Source of the DNA: an uncultured Rhodospirillales bacterium
GTDB taxonomy: Bacteria > Pseudomonadota > Alphaproteobacteria > RF32 > CAG-239
Assembly (NCBI GenBank): GCA_902795665.1
Contig: CADBMA010000036.1
Location: 1-16,490 of the forward strand
DNA: 16,490 nt
Direction of reading: 5' to 3'
Made by a program: the position numbers and the translations under genes. This document shows, piece by piece, positions 1 to 6,879 of this stretch. Numbering within the stretch: the first letter of the stretch is position 1; every line of letters begins with the position of its first letter. A model generated the notes under the pieces. That model ran no database searches and was not told the origin of the DNA. It worked only from the letters and a program-made list of their open reading frames with translations.

Positions 1-89
1 ATTGTTTTTCAATAAAATATAAAATTAGATAAACCCAATTTCGGCAACAACTTTTTGAGCCGAAATATCACCATTTTGCACTTTTTTAC

Positions 90-121
90 AAAAAAGCCAT
101 CTCTTAAGCTCAAGAGATGGC
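90..121 (-). terminator. Intrinsic terminator of pyruvate kinase
   Basis: A perfect 10-bp stem (GCCATCTCTT at 96-105 paired with AAGAGATGGC at 112-121) has a 6-base loop. Read on the minus strand it is followed by a run of six T (A90-A95 on the plus strand). It lies about 20 bases past the pyk stop codon, which is the expected place and polarity for a Rho-independent terminator. The remaining bases 1-89 hold no gene I can support. Confidence 0.9.
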
Positions 122-140
122 CAGCAAAATGCAATTTGCG

Positions 141-1565
141 CTATTCTATATGCACTGTGTGCAAAATATTGGTACGTCCCTTCACACCCAACGGAAATCC
201 ACCGGTGATGATGATATGATCACCGCGTTGCGCCGCTCCGCTATCCAAAGCCACTTTCACCGCATTGTCTTCAAACTTTGCAAAGCTGGAAAAATGAGAT
301 TTCTTAACAAACGGACGAGCTCCCCATACCAACGCCAGCTGTCGCGCCACTTTTTCATCAGGCGTCAATGCAATAATCGGAATCTCTGGACGCTCACGGG
401 CAATCAACAGCGTTGTACGTCCGGAACTGGTATATGTCACCACCGCCGACACATTTTGCAAAACTTTTGCAATATCACTCGCCGCATAAGCTATCGAATC
501 CGCCTCTCCAATACAACAAGTGGTTTCTTGATTTTTCTTCACATGCTGCGAAAACAACGGATCAGCCTCAACTTGGGTAATAATCTTAGTCATCATCTTA
601 ACCGCTTCAACCGGATATTTGCCAACCGCAGTTTCGGCCGAAAGCATGACCGCATCACACCCGTCATAAACCGCTGTGGCCACGTCTGAAACCTCGGCGC
701 GTGTGGGAGTTGGCTTTTCAATCATCGATTCGAGCATTTGTGTTGCCACTATAACCGGACGGGCATATTTGCGGCAGGCGCTGACAATCCTTTTCTGCAA
801 AACCGGAACCGTCTGCAAAGGGCATTCTACCCCCAAATCTCCGCGCGCTACCATAATGCCGTCAGACAATTGAATAATTTCCTCCAGCTCAGCAATTGCA
901 CTCGGTTTTTCAAATTTAGAAATAATCATCGCCTTGTCACCGATAAGCCTTCGCGCCTCACGCACATCATCGACCGATTGAACAAACGACAAACAAACCC
1001 AGTCCACGCCGAGTTTAAGCGCAAATTTCAAAGCTTCGCGATCTTTTTCCGTAATCGCCGAAATCGGCAATTTAACATTGGGAAGATTAACCCCTTTACG
1101 CCCCGATAATTCACCGCCAACCAAAACCGTCGTTGTGGCACTGACCGCCGTCTTACTTTCGATTCGCAGCACAATATTGCCATCATTCAACAGCAACTCA
1201 TCGCCCACTTTTATAGCATCAAAAATTTCTTTATGCGGCAAAGTTACCCTTTTTGCCGTGCCAAGTTCATTTTTCATATCCAATACAAATTGCTGACCCT
1301 CAATCAACATTATTTTGCCGTCTCTAAAATCTCCAACCCGCAGCTTGGGTCCTTGCATGTCGGCAACAATTGCAACATGAAGACCTTTCTGCTTCGACAG
1401 TCGGCGAACCATGTTAAACCTTTGTTTGTGCTCTTTATGACTGCCATGGCTAAAGTTAAAACGAAATGCATCAACTCCGGCATCTATCAAGGCGGATATT
1501 TGCTCTTCGCCAGATGTTGCCGGACCAATGGTGGCCAAAATATGTGTACGTGTGTTTCTGGGCAT
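141..1565 (-). CDS. pyk: Pyruvate kinase
   Basis: This 474-residue enzyme converts phosphoenolpyruvate and ADP to pyruvate and ATP in the last step of glycolysis, in the cytoplasm. The length is normal for bacterial pyruvate kinase. Visible family features are the N-terminal RFNFSHGSH loop (about 35-43) that binds nucleotide and K+, the start of the B domain at ADMQGPKLR (about 68-76), ISKFEKP with the catalytic Lys217, MVARGDLGVE (239-248) with the metal-binding acidic residue, and the strongly conserved ATQMLESMI...PTPTRAEVSDVATAVYDG segment. A C-terminal regulatory-type domain follows (about 340-474). The family usually has KIE rather than KFE at the catalytic lysine, a mild substitution. 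The ATG at 1565 has an AGGA ribosome-binding site 7 bases upstream. It is a single-gene unit, divergent from gapR and closed by the hairpin at 90-121. Confidence 0.97.
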   Translation of the reverse strand: MPRNTRTHILATIGPATSGEEQISALIDAGVDAFRFNFSHGSHKEHKQRFNMVRRLSKQKGLHVAIVADMQGPKLRVGDFRDGKIMLIEGQQFVLDMKNELGTAKRVTLPHKEIFDAIKVGDELLLNDGNIVLRIESKTAVSATTTVLVGGELSGRKGVNLPNVKLPISAITEKDREALKFALKLGVDWVCLSFVQSVDDVREARRLIGDKAMIISKFEKPSAIAELEEIIQLSDGIMVARGDLGVECPLQTVPVLQKRIVSACRKYARPVIVATQMLESMIEKPTPTRAEVSDVATAVYDGCDAVMLSAETAVGKYPVEAVKMMTKIITQVEADPLFSQHVKKNQETTCCIGEADSIAYAASDIAKVLQNVSAVVTYTSSGRTTLLIARERPEIPIIALTPDEKVARQLALVWGARPFVKKSHFSSFAKFEDNAVKVALDSGAAQRGDHIIITGGFPLGVKGRTNILHTVHIE

Positions 1566-1640
1566 ATTCTTTTCCTATTAAATATTAACTAAAACAGTAT
1601 TAGCACAAGTTTTTATTTTTGGTAAAGCTAAATTTATTGC

Positions 1641-1669
1641 TTGTCAAAAGATATAGGTTTTGTTAATCT
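1641..1669 (+). promoter_or_regulatory. Candidate sigma-70 promoter of gapR
   Basis: TTGTCA (1641-1646), a 17-base spacer and TAATCT (1664-1669) resemble a housekeeping promoter. It lies about 40 bases ahead of the gapR start in the 143-base region shared with pyk. I infer it by pattern only; AT-rich DNA gives chance matches. Confidence 0.4.
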
Positions 1670-1708
1670 CGCTGACAACCGAAATTTATATTTATTAAGG
1701 AGAAAAAA

Positions 1709-1951
1709 ATGACACAAGTCGGAGGAATTGATGACAATCGCCTGCGTTCACTGATTGAGCGCATTGAGCGTCTTGAAGAAGAAAAAAAAGCATTAAGCAG
1801 TGATATTCGTGATATTTTTGCCGAGGCTAAATCTGCCAATTTTGATGTCAAGACCATGAAAACCATTCTCAAACTTCGCAAGATGAATGCCAGCGATCGC
1901 GAAGAACAAGGATTCTTGCTTGATGTTTATCGCAAAGCTTTAGATTTATAA
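1709..1951 (+). CDS. gapR: GapR family nucleoid-associated protein (DUF2312)
   Basis: This is an 80-residue protein of the DUF2312 family. In Caulobacter, GapR binds AT-rich, overtwisted DNA ahead of replication and transcription and helps topoisomerases. The family hallmarks are visible: an N-terminal coiled-coil helix (RLRSLIERIERLEEEKKALS, about 11-30), then DIRDIFAEAKSANFDVKTM, the basic helix KTILKLRKM (about 51-59) and an acidic ending (ASDREEQGFLLDVYRKALDL). Caulobacter GapR is slightly longer, at about 89 residues. The ATG at 1709 has a strong AAGGAG site at 1697-1702. The gene is divergent from pyk. Its TAA stop directly abuts the stop of the convergent ChrA gene, with no space for a terminator between them. 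Family assignment is secure; function is by homology. Confidence 0.95.
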   Translation: MTQVGGIDDNRLRSLIERIERLEEEKKALSSDIRDIFAEAKSANFDVKTMKTILKLRKMNASDREEQGFLLDVYRKALDL

Positions 1952-2464
1952 CTTTAAGATAATACCGATAATTCCACCGAGAATTATGTAAACAACGGGG
2001 TGCAGTTTAATAAAGTGAATTGCACCCCAAAATATTATTGTCATAAAAATTGTAATCGGATTTATCAAGACAATCCGCCCCAGCTCAATTCCGGCAAACA
2101 AAATCATTGCAATAACCGCCGGATGAACCGCATACATAACATTCATAAAACTATCCGAACCGCGATATCTATTAAGAAGTTTGGCAATTATAATAACAAT
2201 CACCACCGACGGAAATATCAGCCCGAATGTCGCCGTCAAGCCTCCCAAAACACCCGATGTTTTAAATCCGGCATAAGTCGCCATATTAATTCCTATCGGT
2301 CCCGGAGACGATTCGGCCACTGCAATCATATCAACCAACTCTTGAGCAGAAAACCACGGATATTTAGCTGCTAAATTAAAAAGAAACGGAACTGTTACCA
2401 AACCTCCGCCCAAGGCAAACAAACCTATTTTGAAAAACTCCCAAAACAACAATCCATAAATCAT
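1946..2464 (-). CDS. Short-chain ChrA-type transporter, second of pair
   Basis: This 172-residue membrane protein has the half-length ChrA (short-chain CHR) architecture. The family signature is present: FFKIGLFALGGG near residues 10-21, then AVAESSPGPIGINMATYAGF (about 49-68), followed by several hydrophobic segments. Short-chain ChrA proteins are encoded in adjacent pairs and are thought to work as a heterodimer in the inner membrane. Characterised members export chromate, but many homologues have no proven substrate, so chromate is only the family default. It starts one base after the stop of the upstream partner, so the two are almost certainly co-transcribed and translationally coupled. 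Its end overlaps the gapR end by 6 bases on the opposite strand. Confidence 0.88.
   Translation of the reverse strand: MIYGLLFWEFFKIGLFALGGGLVTVPFLFNLAAKYPWFSAQELVDMIAVAESSPGPIGINMATYAGFKTSGVLGGLTATFGLIFPSVVIVIIIAKLLNRYRGSDSFMNVMYAVHPAVIAMILFAGIELGRIVLINPITIFMTIIFWGAIHFIKLHPVVYIILGGIIGIILKL
1997..2028. other. Long stem-loop inside ChrA gene, downstream of gapR
   Basis: GGGGTGCA (1997-2004) pairs perfectly with TGCACCCC (2021-2028). Pairing continues inward with two wobble pairs to give about 13 pairs and a 6-base loop on plus-strand RNA. It lies 46 bases past the gapR stop, within the 3' end of the convergent ChrA gene. No proper U-run follows on either strand, so I do not call it a terminator. 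Confidence 0.5.
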
Positions 2465-2465
2465 A

Positions 2466-2990
2466 TCAGCTACCCCGTTTTAATGCCAAACCCAAAGTTC
2501 CGGTTGCAATAACAATCCATATTGGCGAAACCGCTGCAAAAATCATCATCCCCAAAACCAGAATAAAAATCATCAACTGCCGCCAATCCGTAATATTCTT
2601 TCGCCACATACTCACCACAACATCAGCCATTAGTGCAATAACCGCAATTCGAATACCGGTAAATGCGTGCATCATATATTGGTTGTCAAAGAAAAGATTT
2701 ATAACCTTAGCAAGAATTGTAATAATTATCAATGACGGAGAAACAATACCCGAAGTCGCAGCCACTGCTCCCCAAAATCCACCTAACTTATATCCTGTAA
2801 ATGTTGAAACATTTACCGCAATCACCCCCGGCGTACATTGGCCAATGGAATAATAATCCATTATTTCGCTATCATTGAGCCATTTCTTGCGTTCAACCAG
2901 TTCAGCTTGCAACAATGGTATCATTGCATAGCCTCCACCAAAGGTAAATAAGCCTATTTTGAAAAAAGACCAAAAAAGTTTTGCCAGCAT
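2466..2990 (-). CDS. Short-chain ChrA-type transporter, first of pair
   Basis: This 174-residue inner-membrane protein is the upstream partner of the adjacent ChrA half-protein. Signature elements are FFKIGLFTFGGGYAMIPLL (about 10-28), IGQCTPGVIAVNVSTFTGYK (about 49-68) and about five hydrophobic segments. Only distant similarity is visible between the two partners outside these motifs, as expected for a heterodimeric pair. The ATG at 2990 has only a weak GGGA site about 13 bases upstream. A TATAAT box on the minus strand (3032-3027) could serve as its -10, but the matching -35 is poor. The 81-base gap to pntA is the shared divergent promoter region. Substrate is unknown; chromate is inferred from the family name. 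Confidence 0.88.
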   Translation of the reverse strand: MLAKLFWSFFKIGLFTFGGGYAMIPLLQAELVERKKWLNDSEIMDYYSIGQCTPGVIAVNVSTFTGYKLGGFWGAVAATSGIVSPSLIIITILAKVINLFFDNQYMMHAFTGIRIAVIALMADVVVSMWRKNITDWRQLMIFILVLGMMIFAAVSPIWIVIATGTLGLALKRGS

Positions 2991-3071
2991 TTTTATTGTT
3001 GTCCCATTCTAAAAAAAAACAAGGTGATTATATAGTAATATACTTTCTGAATTGTTAAATATGAGGGCAAA

Positions 3072-4046
3072 ATGCTTATCGGAGTTATTAAAGAAAGAAT
3101 CAACAACGAAAATCGGGTAGCTGCAACCCCCGAAACAGTCGGACGTCTGATTGCAGACGGTATTGATGTTTATGTCGAAAAAAACGCCGGATACAAAGCC
3201 GGTTACAATGACGAAGCTTATACAAATAAAGGAGCAATAATTAAAAACTCTGCCGCAGAAATATGTCACAACAGCAATATGCTGTTTAAAATCTGGGCAC
3301 CGCAAAAAAAAGAGTGGTCGTGGCTCACACATACTCCCATAATTCTTGCCGACTTTAGCCGTTGTCCCAAAAGACCCGATATGCCAATTCGCGCTTTCGA
3401 TCTCAACAAAATTCCCCGAATTTCACGCGCCCAAAATATGGATATTTTATCATCGCAAGACAATTTAGCCGGATACAAAGCAGCAATTATCGCCGTCAAT
3501 ATGATTAATCGCAGCGTGCCAATGATGATAACCTCTGCCGGCACTCTTGCTCCGCTTAAAATTTTGGTTTGGGGGTTAGGGATTGCCGGCCTGCAAGCCG
3601 CGGCAACCGCAAAAAGACTTGGAGCCAAAGTTTTTGCTGCGGATATTCGCCCCGAAAGCAAAAAACAGGCCGCTTCCGTAGGCGCTTCATTCATTCCCTC
3701 CGGCGATATTCCTAAACAAATTAACAATTTTGATATTATCATTACTGCGGCCGGAAGTTACAAGCATTCGCCGTTGCTGATTAATGAGCATCTTTTTTCT
3801 CTCATTTCTTCAAACGTTCCGGTTATTGATATTTCCGGCAATGTACACCGCAGAATATCCGCTGCCAACCTACTTCGCGGGTATAATCTTCCTTCATTGC
3901 TTGCCAACTCATCAAGCCAGCTTTTTGCAAATAATCTATATAATTTTTTCCGTCTTATTTATGACTTTCAAAGTCAAAATCTCAACCTAAACTTTAATGA
4001 CGAAATTATCAATCAAACTTATATCGGAGAAAGACATAATGTATGA
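3072..4046 (+). CDS. pntA: NAD(P) transhydrogenase, alpha1 subunit (NAD(H)-binding)
   Basis: This 324-residue soluble subunit is domain I of the proton-translocating transhydrogenase, which drives hydride transfer from NADH to NADP+ with the proton gradient. Visible features are the N-terminal IGVIKERINNENRVAATPE (3-21), the mobile RQD loop IPRISRAQNMDILSSQ with Arg116, Gln121 and Asp124, MMITSAGTLAPLKILVWG leading into the Rossmann GLGIAG (168-173), and the acidic residue Asp191 that selects NAD(H). At 324 residues it is some 50 shorter than the usual alpha1 (about 375-384). The shortening is seen before the RQD loop and in the C-terminal third, where the usual GGN segment reads SGN. The GAGGG ribosome-binding site (3063-3067) is 4 bases from the start. 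The end overlaps the next gene by 8 bases. Confidence 0.93.
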   Translation: MLIGVIKERINNENRVAATPETVGRLIADGIDVYVEKNAGYKAGYNDEAYTNKGAIIKNSAAEICHNSNMLFKIWAPQKKEWSWLTHTPIILADFSRCPKRPDMPIRAFDLNKIPRISRAQNMDILSSQDNLAGYKAAIIAVNMINRSVPMMITSAGTLAPLKILVWGLGIAGLQAAATAKRLGAKVFAADIRPESKKQAASVGASFIPSGDIPKQINNFDIIITAAGSYKHSPLLINEHLFSLISSNVPVIDISGNVHRRISAANLLRGYNLPSLLANSSSQLFANNLYNFFRLIYDFQSQNLNLNFNDEIINQTYIGERHNV

Positions 4047-4311
4047 TTTTGCAATTTTGCTAACCATTGCGGTTATGGCATCTTTTATAGGCTATTTTGT
4101 AATTAAAGGTGTCATACCTCCGTTATATTCACCGCTTATGAGTCTGGCCAATGCTATATCCGGAATTGTAATTATCGGAGCCATTACTTTTCACAGCGGA
4201 GGCTGGTGGGATTTTGCTGCCGTATTTTTGGCCGCCATAAACATTTTTGGCGGTTTTGCAATAACCGCTCGAATGCTATCCATGTTTAACCGTAAAAAGA
4301 GAATCAAATGA
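4039..4311 (+). CDS. NAD(P) transhydrogenase, alpha2 subunit (membrane)
   Basis: This 90-residue subunit carries the alpha part of the membrane domain II that forms the proton channel. It has three hydrophobic segments and the conserved stretch PPLYSPLMSLANAISGIVII, matching the family TPLMSVTNAISS pattern. An in-frame start exists at 3997, but I chose the ATG at 4039 because GGAG (4026-4029) is 9 bases upstream and the resulting N terminus (MYDFAILLTI) begins at the first membrane helix as in homologues. It overlaps the alpha1 gene by 8 bases and pntB by 4 bases (ATGA), so the three subunits are translationally coupled. The alpha chain split into two genes is the arrangement known from Rhodospirillum and many other alphaproteobacteria. 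Confidence 0.92.
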   Translation: MYDFAILLTIAVMASFIGYFVIKGVIPPLYSPLMSLANAISGIVIIGAITFHSGGWWDFAAVFLAAINIFGGFAITARMLSMFNRKKRIK

Positions 4312-5633
4312 GTACAACATACATATATCTTTTTTGCACTATCCTGTTTATTGTCGCCATTCGATATATGTCAGACACCAAAACGGCTATATGGGGCTGC
4401 ATATGCGGAATTATCGGCATGACAATTGCCATTATATCTGATTTTATTCCACTGCCGCATGAAGCCGTTGCCTTAATCATTGCTTTGTTATCCGGAGCGG
4501 CCATCGGCATTTTTTCGGGGCTGAAAGTAAAAATAACCAATTTACCGCAAATGATTGCCATCTTTAACGGTCTTGGCGGTGGAGCATCAGTTTGCATTGC
4601 TATAGGAAATATTGCCGGTTTTTCTTCAGCATTAATTGCCGGAGCCATAATCGGAGCCATAACTCTTTCCGGCTCTGCTGTTGCTTTTGGAAAATTGCAA
4701 GGCTTATTTCGCAAGCATTTAAAATCAGGGCTGAAAATCCTATCCGCCAACATAATCTCATTAATCGCTATCGCGCTCTGTATTGTTTTTTATTATTACT
4801 CTCACCAACCTTTATATTTTCGCGCCTTGATTATAATTTCGTTATTTTGGGGTTTGGTCTTAGTTTGGCCTGTCGGAGGCGCCGATATGCCGATAATTAT
4901 ATCTATTCTTAATTCTTTATCCGGCTGTGCCGCAATTGCCATTGGCTTTGCGCAAAGCAACATTTTATTGATTGCCGTCGGCGCACTGGTTGGAGCAGGA
5001 GGATTGATGCTGGCTGCATTTATGCTAAAATCCACCAACTCATCTTTGGTTAAAATATTTATCCCCAGTCACCCTGCTTCTTCCAGCTCTCAACTCAATT
5101 TGCAAGCCCGTTCCGGAACTCCTGCCGAAGCGGCATTCATCATGGAAAATGCAGATAAAATCATTATTGTCCCCGGATTTGGAATGGCGGCTGCTTCAGC
5201 ACAGCACGCACTCAAAACTTTGGGGGATTTATTGCATCAGAAATACAACGCTAAAATAATGTACGCAGTCCACCCTGTTGCCGGAAGAATGCCGGGGCAT
5301 ATGAACGTTCTTTTGGCCGAAGCTGATATTAGTTATGATGACGTCTTTTCTCTTGAAGATATAAATCCAGAGTTTGCAACTGCAGATGTTGCCTATGTTA
5401 TAGGCGCCAATGACATCACCAATCCGCAAGCTAAAACCAATCCTCATTCCCCGTTGTACGGAATGCCGATTCTTGATGTTGCTGCTGCCAAAACAATATT
5501 TTTTGTAAAACGCTCTCTCGGTGAAGGATACTCTGGTGTTGAAAATCCTTTGTTTTTTGCACCCAATACCATTATGTTATACGGCGATGCCAAAAAAGTT
5601 ACCGAAGAAATAACCCGCATCCTAGAGCAATGA
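4308..5633 (+). CDS. pntB: NAD(P) transhydrogenase, beta subunit
   Basis: This 441-residue protein carries the beta part of membrane domain II (about 1-245, eight or nine helices) and the NADP(H)-binding domain III (about 270-441). Membrane hallmarks are ITNLPQMIAIFNGLGGGAS (76-94) and VGGADMPIIISILNSLSG (189-206). Domain III shows VPGFGMAAASAQHAL (288-302), HPVAGRMPGHMNVLLAEA (322-339), YVIGANDITNP (363-373), KRSLGEGYSGVENPLFF (401-417) and YGDAKK (425-430), all close to the family consensus. Where E. coli has a histidine important for proton movement (His91), the aligned position appears to be Asn in this FNG version, as in many other bacteria. The gene starts within an ATGA overlap with alpha2. 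Its last 12 bases overlap the end of the convergent HELMH protein gene. Confidence 0.96.
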   Translation: MSTTYIYLFCTILFIVAIRYMSDTKTAIWGCICGIIGMTIAIISDFIPLPHEAVALIIALLSGAAIGIFSGLKVKITNLPQMIAIFNGLGGGASVCIAIGNIAGFSSALIAGAIIGAITLSGSAVAFGKLQGLFRKHLKSGLKILSANIISLIAIALCIVFYYYSHQPLYFRALIIISLFWGLVLVWPVGGADMPIIISILNSLSGCAAIAIGFAQSNILLIAVGALVGAGGLMLAAFMLKSTNSSLVKIFIPSHPASSSSQLNLQARSGTPAEAAFIMENADKIIIVPGFGMAAASAQHALKTLGDLLHQKYNAKIMYAVHPVAGRMPGHMNVLLAEADISYDDVFSLEDINPEFATADVAYVIGANDITNPQAKTNPHSPLYGMPILDVAAAKTIFFVKRSLGEGYSGVENPLFFAPNTIMLYGDAKKVTEEITRILEQ

Positions 5634-6182
5634 AATCAGCCATGCCACAAAAATTAATCCATAAAATAACACGCCTTTAAAATACAATCTGGCAACTCGA
5701 AAATCTGCGCTTGATGGCATTGCATTCTCAATAATAATGGTCTGCAGCAACACATATAGAATATAGTTTGTGGCAGTTAACGGCATCATAGGAAGGTAAT
5801 AACGATTGATATAAAATCCAATCACCAACAGCAACAGCGGTGCCAATGCTGAAGGTACAGCATTATAAAAAGTAATATTTCTAAACCCAACACTTCCCAT
5901 AACATACATTCCATTATCCCCGCGACGCGGCAAAATCGTAAAATTACATGGGCGTGCATTCAGCACCAATCCAACCACATAATGCATCAACTCATGCAGC
6001 AGCGTCCCCGGAATATTAACCAATGCACTGGCCCACATACTGCTATACGTATTATATTTCAGTCGCATCAACACAATAACCAGCAAAATTAGCAAAAAGC
6101 GATTATTGACCAGCAGATTTAAAAATTCCGGACTATTAATCCACCAGTCAAAACGATACAACAAAGCGCGCACAATATCCAT
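5622..6182 (-). CDS. Membrane protein with HELMH motif, M50-like putative metallopeptidase
   Basis: This 186-residue protein has about four hydrophobic segments and a zinc-binding-type HEXXH motif, HELMH (63-67), inside a hydrophobic stretch (PGTLLHELMHYVVGLVL). This is the arrangement seen in intramembrane M50 peptidases. A second motif, ENAMPSSADFRVA (152-164), has an Asn-x-x-Pro and an Asp where M50 proteins often carry their third metal ligand. The protein is shorter than typical site-2 proteases and lacks a PDZ domain, so activity is unproven; it could be a non-proteolytic relative. Its ATG follows the TAA stop of the TetR gene without any gap, with GGAG about 9 bases upstream inside the regulator gene. 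It is therefore coupled to that regulator. Confidence 0.7.
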   Translation of the reverse strand: MDIVRALLYRFDWWINSPEFLNLLVNNRFLLILLVIVLMRLKYNTYSSMWASALVNIPGTLLHELMHYVVGLVLNARPCNFTILPRRGDNGMYVMGSVGFRNITFYNAVPSALAPLLLLVIGFYINRYYLPMMPLTATNYILYVLLQTIIIENAMPSSADFRVARLYFKGVLFYGLIFVAWLISLL

Positions 6183-6791
6183 TTATTCTTTCTCCAACAA
6201 TGCAATTCCTGCCAAAAACGTATTCGCAAAAATGCGGCACAAATTATCTCGATTCGTTTTTTTCATGCCATCCAGCATACTCGCCGCCAACACTGCGCTC
6301 AAACTAAAAAGACTTAATAACAAAACTTCACGCATAATCTTCCGCCGCCTAACGCCTAAATTAGGGAACAACTTGCCAAAATCTTTTGCCCCGACATTCA
6401 AAAGGGCTACTAACCGCCTCTTATAATCCATATCTACAATTGTTCCTTTGCCATTAAGATGAAAATTATACAGCAAAAACCACAATTCACGATTGTCATT
6501 AATAAATGATGTAAAAATATCCACCATCATCATCAAATTATGATAGCTGTCATCACCATATATTTCTGCCGATAATTTTTCATATAGTTCACGTAGAGTA
6601 ATTTCATTTTGCTCTGCCGCAAAATCATCCATATTGGCAAACTGGTTATAAATCATACCGATTGAACAATTGGACGCCTCAGAAAGTTTGCGGGCGGTTA
6701 AAAATTCTGTCCCTTTACACCGAACCAACTCGCGTCCGGCCTCTAATATCTTTAATCTTGTATCATCTTTAATGTTTTGCATATTATCCAT
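6183..6791 (-). CDS. TetR/AcrR family transcriptional regulator
   Basis: This 202-residue protein has the TetR layout. The N-terminal helix-turn-helix runs over about residues 10-57 (TRLKILEAGRELVRCKG, then LTARKLSEASNCSIGMIYNQF, in which IYNQF occupies the usual IYxHF position). A helical ligand-binding and dimerisation region follows. TetR proteins are mostly repressors released by a small ligand; the ligand here is unknown. A 13-bp palindrome lies across the -35 of the likely promoter of this gene, which suggests autorepression and perhaps control of the divergent gene. The start at 6791 has a weak ribosome-binding site. The in-frame ATG at 6782, three codons later, is a possible alternative. 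It is the first gene of a two-gene unit with the HELMH membrane protein. Confidence 0.88.
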   Translation of the reverse strand: MDNMQNIKDDTRLKILEAGRELVRCKGTEFLTARKLSEASNCSIGMIYNQFANMDDFAAEQNEITLRELYEKLSAEIYGDDSYHNLMMMVDIFTSFINDNRELWFLLYNFHLNGKGTIVDMDYKRRLVALLNVGAKDFGKLFPNLGVRRRKIMREVLLLSLFSLSAVLAASMLDGMKKTNRDNLCRIFANTFLAGIALLEKE

Positions 6792-6822
6792 AATCTTAAT
6801 AAAATGTTTGCAATTTTATCTT

Positions 6823-6851
6823 ATCATAAAACAATTATGAACAGTGTTCAA
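6823..6851 (-). promoter_or_regulatory. Candidate promoter of the tetR-HELMH operon
   Basis: On the minus strand TTGAAC (6851-6846), a 17-base spacer and TATGAT (6828-6823) form a good sigma-70-like promoter. Transcription would begin near 6815, about 24 bases ahead of the regulator start. The -35 hexamer lies within the palindrome at 6838-6850. Confidence 0.55.
6838..6850. promoter_or_regulatory. Palindromic operator candidate for the TetR regulator
   Basis: TGAACA-G-TGTTCA is a perfect inverted repeat with six-base arms around one central base. It sits in the 88-base gap between the divergent TetR and secreted-protein genes. TetR-type repressors commonly bind such short palindromes next to their own gene. 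Overlap with the -35 of the tetR promoter fits repression. Binding is inferred. Confidence 0.6.
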
Positions 6852-6879
6852 TTTTTTTATCATAAAAGAGGATAATTTG

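Larger units (their letters stand above)
6821..6867. repeat. 11-bp direct repeat pair flanking the palindrome
   Basis: TTATCATAAAA occurs at 6821-6831 and again at 6857-6867, one copy on each side of the palindrome. The left copy, read on the minus strand, supplies the TATGAT -10 of the tetR promoter. The right copy offers TATCAT on the plus strand, which would be very close to the next gene's ribosome-binding site. They may be promoter elements or a second binding site; AT-rich chance is also possible. Confidence 0.45.

Noticed and set aside
9..74. A 21-codon minus-strand frame past the pyk terminator
   Set aside because: Too short, no ribosome-binding site, low complexity; nothing supports a gene at the window's left edge.
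117..1592. Plus-strand open frames across the pyruvate kinase gene
   Set aside because: They are antisense to a certain pyk gene, lack recognisable domains and have basic, low-complexity composition typical of shadow frames.
1663..1881. 72-residue minus-strand frame over gapR
   Set aside because: It is a serine-rich shadow of the well-supported gapR gene.
3266..3742. 158-residue minus-strand frame
   Set aside because: It is antisense to pntA, whose motifs are clear, and shows no family signature.
4304..4753. 149-residue minus-strand frame
   Set aside because: It is antisense to pntB; its Met- and Pro-rich composition mirrors the membrane segments of the real gene.
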